Below, piece after piece: positions 33,301 through 44,404 of a stretch of DNA of 64,000 nucleotides (its first letter is position 1; each line of letters begins with the position of its first letter). Both the position numbers and the translations under genes were made by a program. The notes beneath the pieces were generated by a model that had not been told where the DNA came from, did not search any database, and saw only the letters and a list, made by a program, of their open reading frames with translations. The DNA is from Diplosphaera chodatii (taxonomy: Eukaryota > Chlorophyta > Trebouxiophyceae > Prasiolales > Stichococcaceae): contig JAALGY010000030.1 of assembly GCA_032358165.1 (NCBI GenBank), positions 1,240,001 to 1,304,000 on the forward strand, read 5' to 3'.

Positions 33301-36300
33301 AATTTGGTAACGATTAATACTGGACATGCCAGGTGCGGGCGCTGATTGCTGCACTGCCGACTCGTGTCACACGGGAGCAGTGCGACACGCTGGCCGAGAA
33401 CTTCTTGCTGGTGCAATCCAAGGGTGCTCGAACACGCATGGTGGGTATTGCAAAGCAAAGCATACAAACTGCCTATATGCGCACCCATGCACGGTCGAGT
33501 TGCATTCCTTCCACTGCTTGTGAGTTGACACAAGACATAACAGTTTTGAGTGCATCCGACTGGCTCGCTGCAGATGAAAGCACTGTGTGAGGTGCCACGC
33601 AATGGGTTGCAGCTGCTGCCGTACTACGCACGCATCACTGCCACCCTCAGCCGTGTATTCCCTGACATTGGCCAAGGTGGCAACAGTGCAACCCCCGAGT
33701 GCTTGATCAATGTTTCGCAGAGGCCGGCAGCTGGCAAGGCAGTCTACATATCTGCCAGGAGTGCTGCCCTTTGGTGCTGCAAAAGCAGCTTGTGTCCATG
33801 ACCTGGCAGGTGTGGAACATCACCTTGAGTCAGAGTTCCGGCTGTTCCAGCGGCGGCGGGACGCAGTTGGACGTAATGCCGAGGCTCGGCAGAGCAATGT
33901 ACGGTTTCTGGGCGAGTTGGTCAAGTTTCGCCTCATACCTTTCGGTGCTGTGCTCTCACGTCTCAAGGTGGGCCCAAGTATATTGCCACTTCAGTTGAAG
34001 GTGACAAGCGAGCAGCTGTTGGCAGAAGCTGCGTCTCAGGTGCAAAGAATTGTGATGAAGCAGTGCTGGTAATTTGGGTCCTCGACTCTCCTATATCCCT
34101 TGCACCATATGCTCTTTGGTGTGCACAGCTGATGCTGGACGACTTCAGCGGTCACAACATCGAGGCAACAGCTGCGCTTCTGGACACAGCAGGCCGCTTC
34201 CTGTACCGCACGCCTGAAACTCATGAGCGCATGGCCACCATGGCCGAGGTGAGCTTTTCAATGCGCACCTGTGCAGCACATGCCAGCATGCGGCCTGTCG
34301 CCACGTCAAAGCATCCAGTAAATTCAACCCAAACCCAGGCCAGAGATGCTGCGAAATGGAAGTTGTTGAGGCTGCCTGATCATCAGCACTTGCTTCATCC
34401 CTGATAGTGTCCGGTTGGCAATGCGTGTCACAGCGTCTGTGGCCGTGCTGACGTCAGGTGTGCTGCCCGTCAGATCATGATGAAGCTCAAGTCGGCGAAG
34501 AACCTGGACGCGCGTCAGACCATGTTGCTTGAGCACGCCTATTTTCAGGTTCGTTTGGTTGCAGGGACCTCCATGACAGTCGATGGCTGTCATGCAGCCT
34601 ACATGATTGGCTTCTGCCTTCGTCTCTCTGCAAGTGCACTGGCATCTCACTGCGCCACTGCCTCCTCCACGTGCAGGTCCGGCCACCGGAGCGTATGGCG
34701 CTGCCTAAGAAGCTGCGGCCACCGCTGCACGCCTTCATCCGCCACCTCCTGCGAGATGTGCTTGCACAGGATACCCTGCAGCAGGTGCTTACCATGGTTT
34801 TCACTATCAGCTGGCAGGCGGCGTTACATCCACTGGATTACCGCCAATAAAGAAGTGAAGCAAGTTCACGGAGGTCATGTGTCTTTTGGGCGCACTCGTG
34901 GGTCTCACACCGTACGACAACTCCTCCACAGGTGCTGCGGAAACTGCGGAAGCTGCCGTGGGCGGACAACGAGTGGTATTTGGTGCGGGCGGTGCTGTCG
35001 GCGACGCGCGGACGCGCGGGGGCCGCGCCGCTGCTGGCGTCGCTAGCTGCTGGGCTGTCACGGTATGAGGCATGCTTGAGTCAGCCACCCACGACTCGCA
35101 AGCACCACTGCACTCTGTGATGAGCTTCCGGGAAAGGGTCATATACGGGTATCAATGCGACCACGATTGTATTCGCAGGTACCATCCATCCCTGGGCGTG
35201 CGGCTCGTGGATGCACTGCTGGAGGACATTCGGACTGGCCTGGAGACCCCACAAGCAGGTGCATACTCCCTGCCATACCATGCTTGTTACAGTCCGTGCA
35301 GCTTGCTGGCATGACATCTGCTGTGTTTGCATGCATGCATACAAGAGCCCTTGGCGATGGCGTTCGCAAGCAAAAGTAGCGAGACCTCAACTGGCGTAGC
35401 TTGGCAGCAGGGGCAGGCCCACTGGGCATCGGCCACAACCCACACCACATCATCTCACTGCATGCAGGCCGGTACCAGCGCCAGGTGGGGCAGGCGCGGC
35501 TGCTGGGCGAGGCATACAACTACCGGCTGCTGCCTTCGCGTGTGGTGCTGGACACGCTGCACCTGTTCCTGGCCGCCGGGCATGCGGATGCAGAGGAGGC
35601 GGCGCGCCTCGACCCGCCCAACAGCTACTTTCGCATCAGGTGTGGCACTGCAGCATATCTGGGTGTTACTGACAGCTTGTGCCCCAGTGCACCATACACA
35701 CCTATGCTGTGGCAACACGAATCCCATAAGCTATATCGCAGTCCATGCCACTGACTGTGTTGACACAGTTTCACTGTTGTCCGAGTGGTCTCTGCTCGAA
35801 AGTGCACCGTGCATGCGCTAGCCTGTCACGACACCATCAATGATGTCAGCAGGCTGGTCATCGTGCTGCTGGAGACCTGCGGCCAGTACTTTGGCAAGGG
35901 CGCGGTGGCAAAGCGGCTGGACCGCTTCCTGGCATACCTGCAGCGCTATGTGCTCTCCAAGCCGCCGCCCCCGCTGGATCTGTCCATGGATCTAGAGGTA
36001 CTGCATCATGTGTGCGCATAAGGGCTCCTGGACACCTTGGGACGCTAAGGCTGCCATCGGTAATGCTGCTGTGCATGTACGCTGACAAGCGTTGGCGCAC
36101 AACCAGTGGACGGTCTCTTGCGCAGGAGGTGCTGGAGGCGGTGCGCCCTGGGCTGCAGCTGCACAGCAGCTACGATGAGGCAGCAGCAGCGGTGGATGCG
36201 CTGGAGGCGGCTGACGCGGCGTCCCAGCGCGCCCGCGGCGGCCTGGCAGCCATCGCTGAGGACGAGGACGCAGGGGAGTCCGGCAGCGATGAGCGCAGCT

Positions 36301-37605
36301 CCGCAGCCGGCAGCGATGACGAGGGTGGGCTGCCCAGTGGCGGATGTGGCCCTAGAGGCTTCTGATGCACACAGATGAATGCAACTGTCCTGCAGCTTCA
36401 CCGGACACCTGCCTGTGCTGTCCCCGCCCCCCTACCGACTGCCGTGCCCCAGGTGCACGCATGGCGCCTGTGCGTCTGCGGACCATGTCTCATGCTCTTC
36501 GTACCCCGATGCTGTCCGCAGGAGTCGCGCGGCGGCGAGCGCCGGAGCAGGCGGCGCCTGCTGGCGGCCCCGCGGACGGCGGCGCCTGGGCGGAGGACGA
36601 CGATGAGGCGGCTGCGGCGCGGGTGCTGCGGGCGCCGCCCGCCGAGACCGACGAGGACTTCGAGCGCGAGTTCGGGGAGCTCATGGGCGGCGGCGGGCCC
36701 CAGGCTGCAGCACCGCAGCCAACATCCGCTCCCGACGCTGTGCCACAGTCTCAACTCCCGCCAGCTGAGCCCGGGGTCATGGGCTTCAAGGTGCATGCTC
36801 CCAACACCCACAGTGATGGCACGCACAACTGCGTCTGCTGCTGCATGCTGTGATGCTGCCCATCACGTCCCTGGCCAGCTATCCTGTGTGGTCTGCCCAA
36901 CAAGGGCAGGTGACACATTGCCCTATCCTGCATTTTCGTGCAAATGCGTAAAGCCATCGAGCAATGGGCAGGGCGCGCCTGCATCCACTGCGCCGCGACT
37001 CACAGTGCGCGCGATGCGCCGTGGGGCGCAGGTGCTGGTGCGGCGGGGCGGGCGCGAGGAGCGGTCGCGCGAGGTGCACGTGCCGCTGTCGTCCGCCGTC
37101 GCCGCCGCGCTGGCGGAGCGCGCCGCCTCGGAGGCCGCCGAGCGCGCCCACATCAACCGCCTCACCCTGCAGGTGGCCGCCGGCCGCCACCCGCGGGCCG
37201 CGACCTGCCGCCCGTGCTGCGGGCTCCCATGAACCAGCCCTTCCGGTCTGCCTGGCGCAGTTTGTGGGCTTCTCAGGTGCTGCGGCAGTGATTGGTGGCG
37301 TGTGCCAAAGGCTGCGGTTGTGTCTGCAGGCCAGCAGCGCGCAGGATGCTCAGGCACAGGTCGAGGAGCTGCGCAGCCTGCGCGCCGCCATCGGCGCCCC
37401 CCAGCAGGCACCCCCGCAGGCCGGCAACGGCAGGGTCGGCAGCTCTGCATTCGTCCCACAGGTGCAGCCCCAGCAGTTCGACATGGGGCTCGGGATGTCG
37501 CACCAGGGTCCCGGCGTGTACCGCGGCGGCGGCAGGCAGCAGCACAGAGGCGGGCGCGGCAGGGGCGGCGGCCGGGGCCAGGGCCAGGGCGGGCGTGGCA
37601 CATGA
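30369..37605 (+). CDS. UPF2: UPF2, regulator of nonsense transcripts 2 (MIF4G protein)
   Basis: UPF2 bridges UPF1 and UPF3 in nonsense-mediated mRNA decay. The first exons close in phase: 30369-30386 (MVDTAK), 30473-30544, 30650-30740, 30869-30996, 31086-31157, 31279-31464, 31614-31775. The first MIF4G domain reads RDSSIKRNNALLKRLRALSE, YVTEAVTAVAEAPLRAKDLA and CSALHQQYAEFGRGVVRAFG. The DEDTRTFYEVLPDLRFLVPG motif (near 32770) precedes acidic linkers. Later MIF4G domains read RLFQRRRDAVGRNAEARQSN, VRFLGELVKFRLIPFGAVL (near 33920), KKLRPPLHAFIRHLLRDVLA, KLRKLPWADNEWYLVRAVL and IVLLETCGQYFGKGAVAKRL (near 35870). An acidic stretch (AEDEDAGESGSDE) and the UPF1-binding-like EDFEREFGELMG follow. The C-terminus is an Arg/Gly-rich tail ending at TGA 37605. 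Confidence 0.93.
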
Positions 37606-38275
37606 GCAGCGCCACTGCCAACGGGATCAGCGGCCATAGCTCTGCAACAGCCAGCAGATGGCTAAGCATTCACAGCACCGAAATCAGGTGAGGCATTAGC
37701 AGTGGTGACTGGGGTCAACAGTATGTCTCCATGTACCATTGTGCTGTATGTAGAGTAGTGCTGACAGGCACCGAGTCGGGTGCATGTGTGCTGATACAGG
37801 TGCTTCACGGTCGTGCCGGGCCAAATCGGTCGAGAGGCTGCTGCCGGATGTGCGGTGTCAGTGTCATGGCTGACGTCAATGATGGAGGCATGCCATCATA
37901 GGTTCCGTTCGGACTCTGGTCACTTTGGCATGTCGTGAGCTCGATCCAAGGCTGTAAACTCGGGCATGGCCACAGCACGCTTGCAATGGTACAGGAGGCG
38001 CTGCAGCCCGTGCATTGCTGTGGTGATGCACCAGTAGTATCAGTCCAAGCTGCCTCATCCTACATGGTATCAATAGACATCGGAGTCTGTGTCTGCTACT
38101 GCCAGCCCCACCACGCTGCGACATATATACTGCTGCTTTCTACCAGCAAACGCAACATACCAGCACATGGCACTTCTTCAAAAGCTGGCGAGTCATGGCC
38201 GACCCTGTAGTGCTGCATGCGCTCTGGAAGCTGCAAGGCAAGCGCAGAGGCGAGCTGCCGCGGTGCACGCCGGTG
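37606..38275. other. convergent 3' region, UPF2 / TAF4
   Basis: No coding sequence recognised. A plus-strand TGTAA at 37953-37957, 348 nt past the UPF2 stop, is a candidate poly(A) signal. No equivalent was found for TAF4. Confidence 0.4.
37953..37957 (+). terminator. candidate TGTAA poly(A) signal of UPF2
   Basis: TGTAA on the coding strand 348 nt downstream of the UPF2 stop, within a normal 3'UTR distance for chlorophyte genes. Short motif; chance possible. Confidence 0.3.
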
Positions 38276-41200
38276 TCACAGCCCGTCGGCCTCCAGCAGC
38301 TGGTACACCAGGGGCCCCTTGGCATAGCGGGGGTCCCGCTCCAGCAGCGCCACCAGGTCCTGCAGCTGGACCTCTACGCTGTCGTCGTCGCCCGCTGCCC
38401 GTCGCGCCGGAGCTGCAGCTGCAGTGACGTGAGCACCCACTGTGAGCCTGCACAGGTTGGACTCGGCAGCAGGGCCCAGCAGCTATCATCAACCTGAAAA
38501 TTGGTCTTGCGCGTACAATTGCAGGTAGGCAGGGGTGACGCACCAGCTGGGCTGGGGCTGGGACCGTTTGCAGTGACGGCAGGCGGGGGCTGTGGTGCGG
38601 CGGCGATGCCATTCGGCACAGCGGCAGGTGCTGGGCTGCTGCCGCTCGGCTGCGGTGTGCCAGGGGTGCCGGCCACTCCTGCTGGCGAGGCTGCAGCCGC
38701 TGTTTCGGCGCCGGTCTTTTGCCTTGCCTGCAATGGGCGCCACGCTCATGGTGGGGCAGTCACTGTTTGAGTTGCGGGCCGCAAAACGATCGAGGAGGCA
38801 CGCCTGCTCAGTTTCCTACCTGCTTGGCAGAGGCAGCAGCAGCACTGGCCGGGCTGCTTTCCCGGGCGCGCTTCTCCCCGGCACTGCTGCCCGCCTTGCC
38901 GCCTGCCTTGCCTGCCTTGCCGCCTGCTTTGTCACCTGCACGAGCAAGCACACTCATCGATGCGCGCCCACGGAAGACGGAATGACCCAGCAGTCGCTGA
39001 CGGTTGTCAAATATGCCACGGGGGGGGGGGCACCTGCAGCGGCCCCTTTCTTCTTCCCCCAGTTGGCCCACTTGCCGGCCGCGCCCGTGGCGGTCTGCAG
39101 CGCCTGGTTGGCGGCGATCTGCTGCAGCCGCTCCGACTCGTCCTGCAGCATGGCCAGGGCGACTGTGCACCCGACATATGACGCACAACATGGCTGCATG
39201 GTAGGGGAGGTGTCAAATAAGTGTGCGCCCGCCGCAGCGCAGGCACAGCACAGCACCGCAGGTGAAGCCCATATGCACGCGCCGGGGGATGGCGGCGCCT
39301 GGCGGCGCGGGGCCCACCTGCTTGGCCTTCTGCAGCTTCTCGCGCGTCTCCTCGTCGGCGGCCTTGGAGCGCGACGCCGCGGCCGCCAGCAGCGCCTCCC
39401 GCTCCACCCTGGCCCGCCTGCGACGCGCACACGGTTGCACGGTTCGACGCAGCACAGAGTACATCTGTTTCGCAACATACCGCCAACGGCCAGATGTAGC
39501 CGCACCCACAGCAGCTGCAACAAGAGGTGGGATGTGACGCTGTCCTGCTGATTGCAACCAAACTCCGGCCTGCTCTGCGAATTGTGTCTCGCACTCCTGG
39601 CTGCTGCCAGGCGATACTAGACATCGTGTCTGGGCTGGGCATGCAAGGGGCATGCAGCCCCTGGGGGACGGCCCCCCGCACTCACTCCTCCGCCTCCACG
39701 CGCTCCCGCTTCTCGATGGCGAGCACCTCGCGGCGCAGGTCGCGCCCCGGCACGGCGCCCGGCGGCCGCCTCCCCCGGGCGGCCCTGTGGCGGGCGGCCC
39801 CCGCCGCGCGCCCCAGCAGCCCCGCCACGTGCGCCCGCAGCGCCGCCGCCAGGAACGCGTGCACCCCGGGCTCCACGCTGCGCACCGCGTGCCGCGGCGC
39901 AAGGCCCGCCAGCAGCGCCAGCAGCGCGTCCTGCGACGCGCGCGACGCTGCTTGACCACCCCCGGCACGGGTGGCGAACAGAGCTCACACGGTGCTGCTG
40001 GAACACCGCCGGCCCTGGTGCTCCACCCTCCGGAGCCGGGCCGCTGCCGCAGCAGGACAGCAGCGCACCTGGCCAAAGAGCGTCGCGGCGGGCGCGGCGG
40101 CAGCCTGGGCGCCGGCAGCGGCGCCGCCGCTGCCGGCGCCCAGGTTGGCGGTCAGCGCCGCGGCCTCCGCCTCCATGTCGATGCCGGTGCCCGCCAGGAC
40201 GTCGGTGGGGTCCGCCTCCCGCGCCGGCGCCGCCCTGGGCGCGGGCTGCGCCGCCGGCTGGGGCTGGGCCGCGGGCTGCTGCGCGGTGGTGGCGGCGGCG
40301 GCGGGCATCGCCGTGGCGCCGGGCGCGGGCCTGTACTGCTGCGCTGCGGCCGCCGCCTGCTGCTGCCCCGGCTGCGCCGCCCGTATCTGCGCCTGCGGCC
40401 AGCAGCACACGACATCACACGCAGTGGGGTTCGGATGACCGCCGCGGCAGCCCCATGACATCATCTGCTACATGTTTGCGTGTGTTTGCGGCTCCTCGGC
40501 AGATGCGGCTGTTCATGCCCCACCTGGATCTGCGCCAGCATTGCCTGCTGCTGAGGGGTGACCGCGGCGTGCTGCTGCCCAAGCTGCTGCTGCAGGGCTG
40601 CCATTTGAATGCCAGCGGGAAGCTTCCCTGCCGCCTGGGCAGTCTGGAGCACCTGCTGAATCCGCACGGAACAGCCCTTCAGCGACGGTGGCCACGAAGC
40701 ACATCAGGCGACGAGCCTCAAGACCACTGTTGCTATGACAACGCACAGCTGGGCAACCTGCAGACATGCATGTACTGACATGTGCACCTGCATGAGCGGG
40801 TGCGCTGCCTGCTGCTGCGCCGGGGTGCCGGCGGGGCGCGGCGCCTGCTGCTGGGGCTGGGGCTGCGGCCGCTGCTGCTGCTGGGGGGCGAGGTGCGACT
40901 GGGCGGCTGGCTGCGCCTGGGGCAGCTTCACCGGCACCGCCGACCCCGGCCGCGGCCCGGGCGAGCCGGCGGGCGGTGTGGCGGGGCCATTGCTGGCCAG
41001 GCCCGGCGACATCGACCTGCCCCCTGACACAGGAGGCAAATCTGTCAGTCGGCAGCGGCGACGGACACCGTCAGCTTCACACGGCATGCGAGCGTTGGTG
41101 AAGCGCGACAACGCCAGCCGGCGAATCATCAGCGGCTGTAGCATCCAGGGCGGACCTGTGTTCTTGAAGGTGTGGAAGCGCAGAATGTTCTCCCGGCCGC

Positions 41201-42437
41201 CGATCTGGTGGATGCGCTTGATGAGCACGGCTTTGGCCCCCGGGTCGGTTGAGGCTGTCCGCCTGTACTCGGCCTGCGGTTGCGACCGACAACCAACAAC
41301 ATGGACTCGCAATGCTACAGCAAATCAATCAGCGTCTAGTGTCAAAATCCGTACGCTTGGTCTCATCAGGCAGCAGTGCTGAGGATGCGTCAAAGGCAGG
41401 CTTCGCCCAAGCACAATCAGAAAGCTGTAGTGCAATAGACAGCAACATGCTTCAACGAAGACGCATCGAGGCTCGAGCACTACCGGTGCAGGGGATGCAC
41501 CTGGGCTTGTACCATCTCGCTGTGGCCGGCCGCATCCAGGCGCGGCATCAGCCAGTCCAGCAGCTCCTTGACCGTGACGTTTGAAGCCGCAGGCGCCTGC
41601 TGCGCCGCCACCTGAGCTCCGCCCTGATGCTGACGAACGACAAGGCAATTCACAATCCACTCGAGGCCAGCGCCAATGCTCTGCGCATATGACAAACATG
41701 CCAAAGAGGTAGATGCAAAGCACCATGTAGGAAGGCTGTAGACTCACTGCTGCAGCGGGCGCAGGCGACGGTGTCTGCGCGGGCAGGGAGCCCGCCGCAT
41801 TTGCGAGACGGTGCTGGGGCTGCTGCTGCTGCTGCAGCGACGACAATTTTACGTGTCAGCCAGGCTAGATGACGCAGGGTGGGGTCAGATCAGGAGAATG
41901 TACCTGCCCCCCGGCCACCCATTCTGAGTATGCATGCTCTCACCTGTTGCAGCTGCGCCTGCTGCTGCGGCTGCTGCAGTTGTGCGGCAGGCTGCACAGG
42001 CTGTACCCATTGCTGCTGCTGCTGCTGCTGCAATTGTGCGGGCTGCTGCACAGCCGGAGCTGGGGATGGCGCCGGCTGTACAGCACCTGTGCAAGTGGCA
42101 CCGAGTATGTGGCCACAGCCATTACGGCAAGCAGTGACAGCACCAGTGTGAAATTGGTGGACCTCACTGCGACTTGCCTGCAGGGGAGGGGCTGTTTGCA
42201 GCCCCGCTCTGTGCTGCAATCTGGTTACGGAGTGCAGCAAACGAGTTGACAAAGCTGCTGGGGGCGGCAGCATGAGGTGTTGGCGCCTGCATTTCGAGGT
42301 CATACAAGAGTCAGTGCACAAACCAGGGCCTCGATCCGCCGTCACGGTCTGTATCAGTCTGACATGCAGCTTGCCTCATCCACGTCATCGTCCGAGTCGA
42401 GCAATTTATCAAGGTCGATGCTGCCGGGCGCCGCCAT
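38276..42437 (-). CDS. TAF4: TAF4, TFIID subunit 4
   Basis: TAF4 is a histone-fold core subunit of TFIID, pairing with TAF12. Exon 1 (42437-42375) reads MAAPGSIDLDKLLDSDDDV; exons 2 (42286-42178) and 3 (42086-41944) close in phase only if introns 1 and 2 use GC donors. Exon 3 is polyglutamine-rich. An RST domain follows (VTVKELLDWLMPRLDAAGHS, near 41560), as in plant TAF4, then a region reading RIHQIGGRENILRFHTFKN (near 41200), and Pro/Gln-rich linkers. The conserved TAF4 C-terminal domain reads DVLAGTGIDMEAEAAALTAN (near 40180), HAVRSVEPGVHAFLAAALRA, REVLAIEKRERVEAEE (near 39700), QDESERLQQIAANQALQTA (near 39130) and DLVALLERDPRYAKGPLVYQ, ending at TGA 38276. Mid-gene exon joins are approximate. 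Confidence 0.88.
41995..42055. repeat. CAG/CTG triplet tract encoding polyglutamine in TAF4
   Basis: A run of CTG on the plus strand (CAG on the coding strand) gives seven consecutive Gln within TAF4 exon 3, flanked by further Gln-rich sequence. Such tracts vary in length between strains. Confidence 0.8.
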
Positions 42438-43270
42438 GTGCTGACGGGTGGTTCACGCCCGGCTCAGCACGCAGCGCCAAGCACAGGGCGCTAAGCGGCT
42501 AAGCCTTGCAGCTGGAGCACGCTGCGCGATCCTTCTCCCGCTATGCAGCCGTCTGTAGCATGTCCGCGGCTGTTGTCTCTGATGATATCTGAAGGCTGCC
42601 CCAAGGGCCCTCTTCTGACGGTGATTCTATCCACCCTTCGGACGTTGAATGACGCTAGCGGTACGATGTGAACAGCTGAGCAGGTACACCGTCGGCTATC
42701 CGGTGCATCAACCTGCACTGAGCCTGCCAGATGATCACGTTCTGTTGCAGTCAGCAACTGGCTTGCAGATGTCGTCAAATCTGCGTATGTGCAGCCGTCA
42801 ATGTCTCCGTTCTCTTTGTGGCACGACACGCTGTGTTTACAATGCTGCATGCGATGCCTGACATGCAGATCCAATGCAGCAGGAGGCAGGTGTGCATTGC
42901 CGCCACAGGGCTGGTTATGGGTGTCTGGACAAGTGCAAATGCATACCAATGCAGGCAAGGCGGCATCTGCGGATGATGTGAATTGGAAACGGCAGTGGCA
43001 GCAGCAAGCTGCATCCGATACGGTTCGAGAGGCCTGGCCTTCCTGAGGGTTGTCGTGCACAGAGATACGAAGGAGTGCAAGGTACCCTGCCCTCTGCCCA
43101 GGTTATTACACCTGCCTACTGGTTGCTGCATGTACCAACCAAATCACATACAGGACATCAATTGCTGGCTTGAGAGTCAAACCATCGTCAGGTTGATAGG
43201 TGCTCGGGCATGCTGCTGGGCTGCCAGTAGGCGTCCAGGCGCGGGCGCAGGTAACATGCGGCTACGCAAC
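42438..43270. other. interval between Rab7 3' end and TAF4 5' end (same strand)
   Basis: 833 bp with no recognised coding sequence. Holds the Rab7 3'UTR, with a minus-strand TGTAA at 43106-43110, and by position the TAF4 promoter. Confidence 0.4.
43106..43110 (-). terminator. candidate TGTAA poly(A) signal of Rab7
   Basis: The minus strand reads TGTAA 161 nt past the Rab7 stop, a usual distance for a chlorophyte gene. Confidence 0.4.
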
Positions 43271-43894
43271 TCAGGAGCAGCATGAGGTGCTTTGCCGGGG
43301 CGCATTCTGGTTGCTGACGTCAATAGTCTCCGGGATGTACAGCTCTTCCTCAGTCTCATTCTGCAGTGCGTTGTGAACGATCTTCTGGAACGCCGCCTCA
43401 ACATCCGTGCCCTCTTTGGCAGATGTCTCAAAGAATGGGATGCCGCCTTTGCTGGTGCACCACTGCTTTGCCCTCTTCTCAGAGACTGCTCGACTTCTGC
43501 TGACGTCGCCATCTGCCTTGTTGCCCAACACCACGAATGGAAAGTTGTCTGGATCGCTGGGGCTGGCCTGTATCAAGAACTCGTCCCGCCAGTTGTCCAG
43601 GTTGTCGAATGTCTTCTGTGAGTTCACATCATACACCAAGACGCAGCAGTCGGCTCCGCGGTAGAATGCCACGCCCAGACTCTGAAAGCGCTCCTGTCCC
43701 GCTGTGTCCCAGATCTGCACGGTGACCTGGCGGTCGTCCACCTGCACCTCCTTGGTGCGGAAGTCGGCGCCAATGGTCGCCTTGTACTGGCTGCTGAATT
43801 TCTTGTCCACGTACTGGTTCATGAGCGAGGTCTTGCCGACCCCGCTGTCTCCAAGGATGATGACCTTGAGCAGTGTGCGCCTGCGTGAAGCCAT
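43271..43894 (-). CDS. RAB7: Rab7 small GTPase, intronless
   Basis: Rab7 controls traffic to the late endosome and vacuole. The 207-residue frame is uninterrupted from ATG 43894 to TGA 43271. G1 is GDSGVGKTS, the effector region [14 protein letters not shown] is Rab7-like, G3 is [14 protein letters not shown]4 is NKAD, and G5 is ETSAKEG. The Rab7-typical stretches [14 protein letters not shown] and [20 protein letters not shown] are present. The C-terminus CCS provides a double cysteine for geranylgeranylation. It is the only long gene in the window with no intron. Neighbours: head-to-head with Toc64, upstream of TAF4 on the same strand. Confidence 0.96.
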   Translation of the reverse strand: MASRRRTLLKVIILGDSGVGKTSLMNQYVDKKFSSQYKATIGADFRTKEVQVDDRQVTVQIWDTAGQERFQSLGVAFYRGADCCVLVYDVNSQKTFDNLDNWRDEFLIQASPSDPDNFPFVVLGNKADGDVSRSRAVSEKRAKQWCTSKGGIPFFETSAKEGTDVEAAFQKIVHNALQNETEEELYIPETIDVSNQNAPRQSTSCCS

Positions 43895-44404
43895 AGCACC
43901 AACCCCAAGACCTGTGTCGATGAACGCCTTGACCTCGCACAGCTTGCGCTGCGGACGCCGTTTACTCCGAGTCCAGAAATGAGAGTCACTGTTTCGCTAG
44001 TATCGCCAGTGCAGACACGGCAATGTCGCGAAGCGGGAGCGATGCCTTGCATCAAATTGCGAATCAGGAGCTAATGTCACTAACCTGCGCTTAGGTGTAT
44101 CCTGGTAGCGGGACACCGTTGCCTGGTGGCAAAAGGCTGCAGTATCAAGCTTGCGGATGGTATGATGCATCATAGAAAGCAAGAGTATCAACGAGCTGGG
44201 TGTTGTGGTATCGCCGGGTGCCGCAAAATCCATGCTGCTGCATGAGCATCGAGTCACCTTCCCCATAGCATCGCCTTGATCTTGAGTGTCTGGCCCCGGC
44301 GCGCACCATATAGAGGATCCTAGAGCTTTACCTGACCAGCTGGTCAACAGCGTGGCTGGTGATACAAAGCCTTGACGGTCCTGCTGCATACAGGGCGTTC
44401 CACC
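43895..44404. promoter_or_regulatory. divergent start region, Rab7 / Toc64
   Basis: 510 bp between the two ATGs with no coding sequence recognised; must hold both promoters and leaders. Confidence 0.4.

Noticed and set aside
39020..39031. run of G residues
   Set aside because: Simple homopolymer in a TAF4 intron; no evidence of function, possibly a length error.
38592..39551. 319-codon plus-strand open frame
   Set aside because: Antisense shadow of TAF4 exons and introns; no motif, low-complexity.
42491..43060. 189-codon minus-strand open frame between Rab7 and TAF4
   Set aside because: Cys/His-rich random-looking translation with no motif; sits in the Rab7 3' and TAF4 5' interval.
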